A stretch of DNA of 31,931 nt from Mnemiopsis leidyi (lineage: Eukaryota; Ctenophora; Tentaculata; Lobata; Bolinopsidae). Shown here one piece after another: positions 21,483 through 31,931 of the stretch (its first letter is position 1; each line of letters starts with the position of its first letter). The stretch covers positions 40,198 to 72,128 of the forward strand of contig JH154806.1 of NCBI GenBank assembly GCA_000226015.1. The letters are read 5' to 3'. The notes beneath the pieces were generated by a model. That model made no database searches and was not told where the DNA came from. It saw only the letters and a program-made list of their open reading frames with translations. A program made the position numbers and the translations under genes.

Positions 21483-22110
21483 ATTGCCTGGGGACCTCAG
21501 GGACCTCGGACATCGGAGGGAAACGTAGAGAGAGCCGCGCATCGCCCGGTAAGGTTTGTACAGCAGCGCGCACCTTCCCGTCATTTTATTCTCGCTTCGA
21601 GTTCGAATGAGGGTCGGACAAAGTCGAAGACAAGAGCCGGGTATAACCGCGACAATTCTTGCCCGATGATTTGATTCTTGCGCAGAAAGCGACCACACTC
21701 TACAGACTACCAATATTTGCTTCGACGCGAATGAGGTTTTACCTGGGGACCTCAGGCTAATTGTTGCTTAGCGAACGGAGGGAAACGTAGAGAGAGCCAC
21801 GCAACGCCCGGTAAATGAGGTTCGGACAAAGTAAAAAGTCAGATCAGACAAGGTGAAAGTTTTACCAGTGGTATACTAAAAAATATACTCTAGAATTTTC
21901 TTCGAATTCACCAGGCCAGAAATGCGTAAGAGCGCGTGATGGCCGCGACAGTAGTTTTCTGACTTTGTCGGCCGACCCTCATTCGGAGAATAAAATGACG
22001 GGAAGGTGCGCGCTGCTGTACAACGACAGTAGGTTATCAACCTACAACAGCCTCCGGCGCGCGCGAAGCAGCGCACGTTAACAGTTAAGGTGGAGCGAAT
22101 TCGAATAAAA
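21483..22110. mobile_element. GC-rich fold-back / composite repeat element
   Basis: An inverted repeat of about 65 bp joins 21556-21625 (TTGTACAGCAGCGCGCACCT onwards) to 21961-22023. The arms differ by a 7-8-base and a 3-base indel. Overlapping it, a direct repeat of about 70 bp (CCTGGGGACCTCAGG, then GGAGGGAAACGTAGAGAGAG, then CGCCCGGTAA) occurs at 21488-21552 and 21741-21813. The block is much richer in GC and CpG than its flanks and has no transposase frame. It is probably a non-autonomous, nested or fold-back transposon relic. Ends and target duplication are not resolved. Confidence 0.6.
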
Positions 22111-22437
22111 TAAAATGCTTTACAAACAAATCTCCTGCTCTAACCATGAGAGCCCATTTTGCGCGCGTCACGTAAGCACCTGGTTATATATATTAGGTAA
22201 AACATAGCTCTTTGGCTCATTCTGCATACGCATTGTCGAGGTGTTAACCGACCCGCGCGCGGCTCGCAGCTTACTGCTCTCCTGGTTTCGTTAGACGCGC
22301 ATCGCCCGTTGAGTTGAGAATGGTTTTTACAGCTCATGAACAATGAAAGCTGCAAAAATACAAACGAAATATAAACAAATATCAATTTTAAAAAACAATC
22401 TGTATTCTTTGCCCTTTTTGGGAAAAGAGTTATATAA

Positions 22438-22677
22438 GTTGATACCGATTTTTGTTTTCGAATTAATGCAGAACATCTTTCTATATGCAGGGAGGAATTA
22501 CTATTAGTGTGCAATAAGAAATCCGATCGGTATAAGCTTAATGTTTCCTTACTTGACAGTTTGTTTTCGAAATTCATTTCATCCCCAAGGTACTCTCCCA
22601 CGGAGACTGTACCTTTGGTAATTCGCAGATTTGTTCTGCAAGAGCTCAAGGAACCTTCAATATTTGTCTTGTGGTGA
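22438..22677 (+). CDS. possible orphan exon, unrecognised
   Basis: An open frame without ATG reads ..RINAEHLSICREELLLVCNK, then KSDRYKLNVSLLDSLFSKFI and VPLVIRRFVLQELKEPSIF, ending at TGA 22675-22677. The residue pattern is unusually protein-like for the surrounding AT-rich DNA. An acceptor-like TATATGCAG at 22482-22490 could start an exon at 22491. No partner exon, promoter or homologous family is recognised. It may be a last exon, a gene relic or part of a mobile element. A 169-codon frame on the other strand covers the same ground but looks like its shadow. Confidence 0.3.
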   Translation, partial: VDTDFCFRINAEHLSICREELLLVCNKKSDRYKLNVSLLDSLFSKFISSPRYSPTETVPLVIRRFVLQELKEPSIFVLW

Positions 22678-27012
<4,335 letters not shown>

Positions 27013-28448
27013 AAACAGTTCCGCTGTTGTCTGTATATTGATTTTCAGTGTACAATAATCTAAATTAGATTAGCGTAGAAAATACAATGAACGGGTAACT
27101 TCAACATTAATAAAAAAATTATTTTGATTTTCTGGTTTGCACGATTTTTCTCGATTTAGAGACCAGAACTATGTGATTTTCAAGTCACTGTTGCTACACA
27201 TTTCTGGCGGGAATTTGTATTCTGTAGAAATGTTTATAACTTCTAAGATCCCAATCTTACGGCAGTTGTTTAAGTAAATTATAACAACTACTGAGGTTGT
27301 ATTGCAATTGGATTAACAATCGTAATTGCAGTATGGCTTGGGATATAAAAGTTTATAAGAAAGTTTTAATGTGGGTAATAATTTAGATTTTCTGAATTTA
27401 ATCTAACGGTTGAACCGTTTATCTCTCACAGATTCAGACTGTTTCCAACTTCTCGTTTGCCTTAATATGTTACATCCTAAACCTTACAGTTTTTTGCAAA
27501 TTAATTTCTCAACGGCCGTCACTTAACCTGAATACAGCTCATTTCTGTAATAATTTGTAATTCTTTTACTCACTTTTCATGTTTATAGAAACTAGTGTAG
27601 GACACTATACACAGTAAGCCAGTTACAAATAAAACTTCAACATGCATTACCATTACATGATTACGACACGTACTTTTGCTTGTTTAAATCTTCTTGTCGA
27701 TCTTCTCTGGTTTAAATTTTTTCTCTGAATGCTATCTGTAGAAATTATTAGTCGGTTGAATCTTCTTTGGTCTTCTTCTTGGGTGAATTGCCTGTAGTTT
27801 AGCCGAGTTTTGATCAAATAAAGTTTACATCTGTTGTGGCAATTGTGAATTTCTATCATTGATTTGTAAGTTCTGTATATATTGAAGCTGTAATTTAAAT
27901 TATGATATACGTATTTCTTACATTAAACTATATAGTGTTCGAGATCTCATTAAGCGGGAATTGTTTTAATTAAACTGATGATTGTTGTAAATACACTGAA
28001 TTTGTTTCGATTTAAATAGTTTTGTACAATGTATGTGCACGATTGATTTGAGTTACTTTTGTCTAATAATTATTATAATTCATGTTTAAAGGCCACTGTT
28101 CTCAGCTGTGCTTAAACGCCTATTATACGTTTTAGTTTAACATAAATAAGATGTTTTGTATGCAGTATGGCGCAGTATAGTGGAAATCTTGCAAATTAAT
28201 TAAAGATAATTTTAATTGGCTGTTGTAATTAATATGGCTTTTTCAATAATCTAAAGTTCAATCATTCTATTGAGTTTCACTATGAAATGAAAACACTTCA
28301 TGATGTTTTTACAGATTTACAGGACAAATTATTTTAACCAGCTTCAGCTTTTTTGTTATGATTAGCATGTCACATTCAGTATCTATCTTTTTAATTATAA
28401 GATATTATCTATCTAATTATGTCTAATTCCCTGATTCTCAGTACAAGT
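27013..28448. other. AT-rich spacer with PCYT2 polyadenylation signal
   Basis: AATAAA at 27109-27114, about 100 bases past the PCYT2 stop, is a good polyadenylation signal. The rest is very AT-rich, with no coding-like frame or repeat array noticed. Confidence 0.6.
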
Positions 28449-28934
28449 ATGGCTGGATTTTACACTTGTGGTCCTAACGAGGCTCTCATCGTCTCTGGTA
28501 AGTCAGAACTCATAACAACACAAACTGTATCGTTTCTCAAGAAGATTTTCTGTTACCTAAAGTTACACAAGATAAGATACAACCCCCCCCCCTAAAGCCA
28601 CACAACTGAGATACAACTCCCCCTAAAGTCACACAACTAAGAAACACAACAAAGATACAACCCCCCTAAAGTCACACAACTAAGAAACACTACAAAGATA
28701 CAACTCCCCTAAAGTCACACAACTAAGAATCACTACAAAGATACAACCCCCCCCCCCCCCCCTCAGGGTGTTTGTCATGCCAAACCCAAGATGGTTGTTG
28801 GAGGACGTCTCCTTGTCTTTCCCTGTGTCCAGAAAATAGGACGTTTACCGCTCAATGTCATCACCACCAAGATCAAGACTAACCAGGTCTTCACTCAACT
28901 TGGTGTTCCCATCAACGTCACCGGAACTGCCCAG
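28449..28934 (+). CDS. FLOT1: flotillin, first two coding exons only
   Basis: Flotillins are SPFH-domain scaffolds of membrane microdomains. Exon 1 (28449-28497) starts MAGFYTCGPNEALIVS and ends TCTG|GTAAGT, phase 1. Exon 2 (28767-28934) reads GVCHAKPKMVVGGRLLVFPC and onward to LGVPINVTGTAQ, ending CAG|GTAAGT. The match to the flotillin-1 N-terminus is clear, including the cysteine palmitoylated in flotillin-1 (Cys36 here). Two oddities: the acceptor CCTCAG|GGTGTT leaves one base too many, so spliced exon 1 and exon 2 are out of frame by one; and no further flotillin exon is seen, because an opposite-strand gene follows at once. Either the remaining exons lie beyond the window, with that gene inside an intron, or this is a truncated copy. 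The closeness to flotillin-1 rather than flotillin-2 is my reading of the N-terminus. Confidence 0.8.
28556..28763. repeat. minisatellite with poly-C runs in flotillin intron 1
   Basis: Degenerate units of about 34-45 bp, CCTAAAGTCACACAACTAAG plus AAACACAACAAAGATACAAC and a C-run, are repeated about five times. The final run of 14 C forms the pyrimidine tract of the exon 2 acceptor. Confidence 0.85.
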
Positions 28935-29174
28935 GTAAGTCTTGTAATATTCGGGACATTTGGGGCTTTCAGGGCGGCCAATCTATGGGTTGTAAAGTTT
29001 GCACTTGATGGGACTGTATGTTGTGAAATGTAATGCTTATATCTACTATGCTTATATCTGCGATATAATAATGATTGGTACTGTTACAAAACTACATTAT
29101 TAAAACTTCCATAAACTTCTGCTCTGAGGGAAAAAAATCATTACATGATATACAATTATTCATAATTATTAAGT
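28935..29174. other. spacer between flotillin exon 2 and the opposite-strand gene
   Basis: AT-rich sequence with no SPFH-like exon continuing flotillin. It contains the 3'UTR region of the - strand GalNAc-transferase. Confidence 0.4.
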
Positions 29175-31293
29175 TCAGAACCAATTACTGCTCAAAATAT
29201 GCCACCTCTGTTCAACTTTACCAGAACACTTCATTAAAAGCGGCTTGGCCATACCAAACACATCAACAATCTCCAGACACCTCCCAGAGGGTGTATGAGC
29301 AATTTGTCGGGAACTCTCAACGTAAACAAAATTCTGAGAAGAGCCCGGATCTGGAAGACCGTCTGAACTAGGAGTCACGTGACACCCATACAGAGTGACC
29401 TCTCCTCTCTCCTCGAACGTGTTCGTGTCCCAACACTCTTCATCCAGGTTCCCGTTTCTCACGTCTTTGTTTTTAGTGAACCCTGTCGTGTGGGTGTCCA
29501 GGACGTCGAGTTGTTGCTGTCTACACGTAAACATCTGGAGTTTCCTGTCTTTAACTTCGAGACATAAAGCTGGGTTATGTTGAGATTGCACTTCACCCAC
29601 GTGATCAAACTGGTCTCGTTCCCAGGAGATGTAGCTTGAGAAAACATTGTTTAAGTACCATTTGTAGTTCTTGCACTGCCGTTCCCGGGGATCAAATGAG
29701 GTTCTGATGTGATTTGACATGTTCCTTATCTTAGCATGATCATCTATAGAGGGAGCAACTTTAAAGAGAAGTTTCTCCTTATTAACCTCCTCTTCAATAA
29801 AGTTCAGTATCTCAGCAACACTCTCCTGTATGACCTGGTTAAAGAGATAATATCTCCCCTCAAAATATCTCCCAAGCGCTATATCATAACCGTTAGGATG
29901 CAGTACCTGACTACAGGGTGATATCCAGACACCCTCCCCGCACAGCCACCCGCGGTATGACAGTCTGTTGTTCTCCACACCCCAAGGACTCTGGATCACG
30001 CTCACTGGGTAGAACTCCAGTAGAGTTTCCCTCCGCGCTGCTAGCCCTCCCCCCATCACGCCTGGTGACGGTAACGGTTCCCACTCCTCTCTCTCTACAT
30101 TGTCCTGCACTATCTTGTAGTCTTTTAGTGCCAGGTGTCCGTGTCCCTTGCGGGGGCTGCACGATAAACGGTTCCACTAGTTTGGGACCTTGTTTCTCGT
30201 ACTCCGTCTCCAGGATCATGTGAATAAGTGGGACTGCGATAGAGTGGGGTTTGTGGTGGAGGATGTTTAGGAGGGGTTCCAGCCAGAAGTCGTTCACCTC
30301 CATGTGAGTGTCTAGGATGACAACAACATCACCTTCAGCTTCTTGTATTCCTGGGTTGTATCGTGTTATAATAGTGTATATGATTAACTTTTAAATTGAA
30401 AGAAAAACTCCAAAAACACAAATAACCCAAAAGCAGTACACAAAAAGACTTTAATAAAAACAAGAATAACCAGAAAAGCCTAATCAAATAGCAATGCCAA
30501 TCAAATAGCAAGTCCAATTTGGAATTTAAAAACCACCCCCTTCAATACAAGAAGAAATTATTATTTCACGTATGATAATATTTTGGTAAGGTCCCTTATG
30601 GTATGTCCGATCTATAATAAGATAATATGGAACCGGTTGCGGCTCTGATCTTTTTAGAAAGTGCTCACCTCTCATCCTAGAGTTCGCTATTCCTTGACGC
30701 TCAGAATTTATCAAATACTTGATCGGCATTCTCTGTTCCTCGGCATATTTCTTAACTTCCTCTGTTATATTGATACTGCTTAAATCATCAATGAGGATTA
30801 TCTCTTTGAGATATCTCAGAGAAGTTCTATGCATGATGGTAGTGAGAGTTCTCAACAAGAGTACCGACATTTCGTTATGGTAGGCTAACACTACAGAAAC
30901 TCCCACATTGTAATCCTGGTCTAAATAGTCCAAACACTGGGGAGCGTAGAGCGGTTTCGATGCGGGGAGGAGTCTGCAAGAAGTTTTAGAGAAGTGTATG
31001 GTAACGTCTCTACGGTACTGACGCGAGAGCTGCTCTATCTGTGTTGATGATAGGTTAACTAGACGTTCTCCAAACTCTATCTCTTTTGAGAACCTGCTCT
31101 TCTGAGTTCTGGAATCGTCTAGAAAGATTGTGTTGTTATTGGAGCAGGTGTAGAAGTTGTTGGAGTGAGATATGTTGGAGTGTTGCAAGATGCTGGTCAG
31201 GAAGGTTAGGAGAGATGTGAGGAGTAGGAGGGACAAGAGAGAGATGACTGTGAGAGCGGGTAATATTCGAGCTAGCTTTCTGACGGGGAACAT
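29175..31293 (-). CDS. polypeptide N-acetylgalactosaminyltransferase, two exons, one frameshift
   Basis: Transfers GalNAc from UDP-GalNAc to Ser/Thr in the Golgi, starting mucin-type O-glycans. Exon 1 is 31293-30669 and exon 2 is 30350-29175 (TGA). The junction GAGAG|GTGAGC .. ACCCAG|GA is phase 1 and reads SRMRGIQEAEGDVVVILDTH. Residues about 10-36 form a type II membrane anchor. VSVVLAYHNEMSVLLLRTL and EIILIDDLSS are the GT-A donor-site blocks, with DTH (222-224) as the DxH metal site. GVMGGGLAARRE and WGVENNRLSYRGW match the family's MAGGL and WGGEN blocks, with Gly changed to Val in the latter. The ricin-B lectin domain ends VEQRWHI. In exon 2 the frame shifts by one in a run of five G at 30152-30156. 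Four G would give 599 aa, a usual family length. It is either an assembly error or a disabled gene. Confidence 0.88.
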
Positions 31294-31636
31294 ACTTTCT
31301 TTGATATGTCCTCAGCAACTGAATAGTTTAGTTTTGTATGGCGTTTTTTACCAATGAAATTGGAAATTCATTCGAAAGACGGAAAAAATTCCAATGTAAG
31401 CTTGCACGATAAGTTCAAGGCTGATCAAAGTCCTCTGGAACGTAACAATCTAATCAAGGCGTATATTATAACTGTGACTAAAAGAACTACATGATACTAC
31501 AACTTATTGCAGTACATGCTGCAGCTTTTATTACAAAACATTGGTCATAATTACCACTTATTATTTATCATTTACCACTTGACACACCGCCTCATGTGGA
31601 AGGGTACACATGTATCATAATATGTGGTTTGTGTAG
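31294..31636. other. 5' flank of the GalNAc-transferase
   Basis: AT-rich and without coding content. The promoter of the - strand gene should lie here. No clear TATA box or other motif is claimed. Confidence 0.4.
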
Positions 31637-31639
31637 GAG

Positions 31640-31931
31640 CTAAGGTAAGTGGGTAAGTAAGTAAGTAGTAAGTAAGTAGTAAGTAAGTAGTAAGTAAGTA
31701 GTAAGTAAGTAGTAAGTAAGTAGTAAGTAAGTAGTAAGTAAGTAGTAAGTAAGTAGTAAGTAAGTAGTAAGTAAGTAGTAAGTAAGTAGTAAGTAAGTAG
31801 TAAGTAAGTAGTAAGTAAGTAGTAAGTAAGTAGTAAGTAAGTAGTAAGTAAGTAGTAAGTAAGTAGTAAGTAAGTAGTAAGTAAAGTAGTAAGTAAGTAC
31901 GTAAGTAAGTAGTAAGTAAGTAGTAAGTAAG
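31640..31931. repeat. 11-bp satellite array (TAAGTAAGTAG), runs off the window
   Basis: About 25 nearly perfect copies of TAAGTAAGTAG reach the window end, with small disruptions near 31884-31905 (TAAAGTAG, GTACGTAAG). Each unit contains GTAAGT on the + strand, and stop codons in every frame. Confidence 0.97.

Noticed and set aside
22140-22649. 169-codon frame on the - strand
   Set aside because: It spans GC-rich repeat and AT-rich DNA with no domain pattern. The + strand of the same region reads more like protein.

Overview
The window is eukaryotic, and almost certainly from an invertebrate animal. Genes are split by GT..AG introns, intergenic DNA is AT-rich and full of minisatellites and decayed mobile elements, and the recognisable genes are animal-type: filamin Ig repeats, an SH3BGRL-like domain, ethanolamine-phosphate cytidylyltransferase, flotillin and a polypeptide GalNAc-transferase. 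The sequence alone does not fix the phylum. A non-bilaterian animal is possible, but that is a guess.

Layout. 1-211 is the 3' end of an unrecognised gene whose reading frame slips once. 283-1250 is a decayed CR1/L2-like LINE. 1131-4018 is mostly featureless. 4019-20634 holds one remarkable locus on the + strand: an acidic, then hydrophobic, 365-codon exon; two small exons encoding a filamin repeat; a 12.5-kb interval containing a single exon of about 4.6 kb; then five small exons encoding another filamin repeat and a C-terminal SH3BGRL-like (thioredoxin-fold) domain. All junction phases agree, and the giant exon joins the downstream exons in the same phase as the small upstream exon. The locus therefore looks able to make a filamin-SH3BGRL protein of about 689 aa and a giant-exon version of about 1800 aa or more. 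The acceptor of one filamin exon has been tandemly copied into four 51-bp units, three of which are decoys ending in an in-frame stop.

20635-23481 is intergenic, with a GTAC-rich stretch, a GC-rich fold-back repeat and one possible orphan exon. 23482-27012 is an eight-exon PCYT2 gene (373 aa) with a pogo-like miniature element in intron 1 and a broken HxGH motif in its second catalytic domain. 27013-28448 is AT-rich spacer. 28449-28934 holds only the first two flotillin coding exons, with a one-base frame mismatch at their junction. 29175-31293 on the - strand is a two-exon GalNAc-transferase with one homopolymer frameshift. The window ends in an 11-bp satellite whose every unit contains the splice-donor consensus GTAAGT.

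No cross-gene pathway is evident. PCYT2 makes CDP-ethanolamine for phosphatidylethanolamine synthesis, flotillin is a membrane-microdomain scaffold, the GalNAc-transferase works in the Golgi, and the filamin-SH3BGRL locus is probably cytoskeletal or scaffolding. The most novel item is the filamin-SH3BGRL locus with its giant in-phase exon and duplicated splice acceptor.
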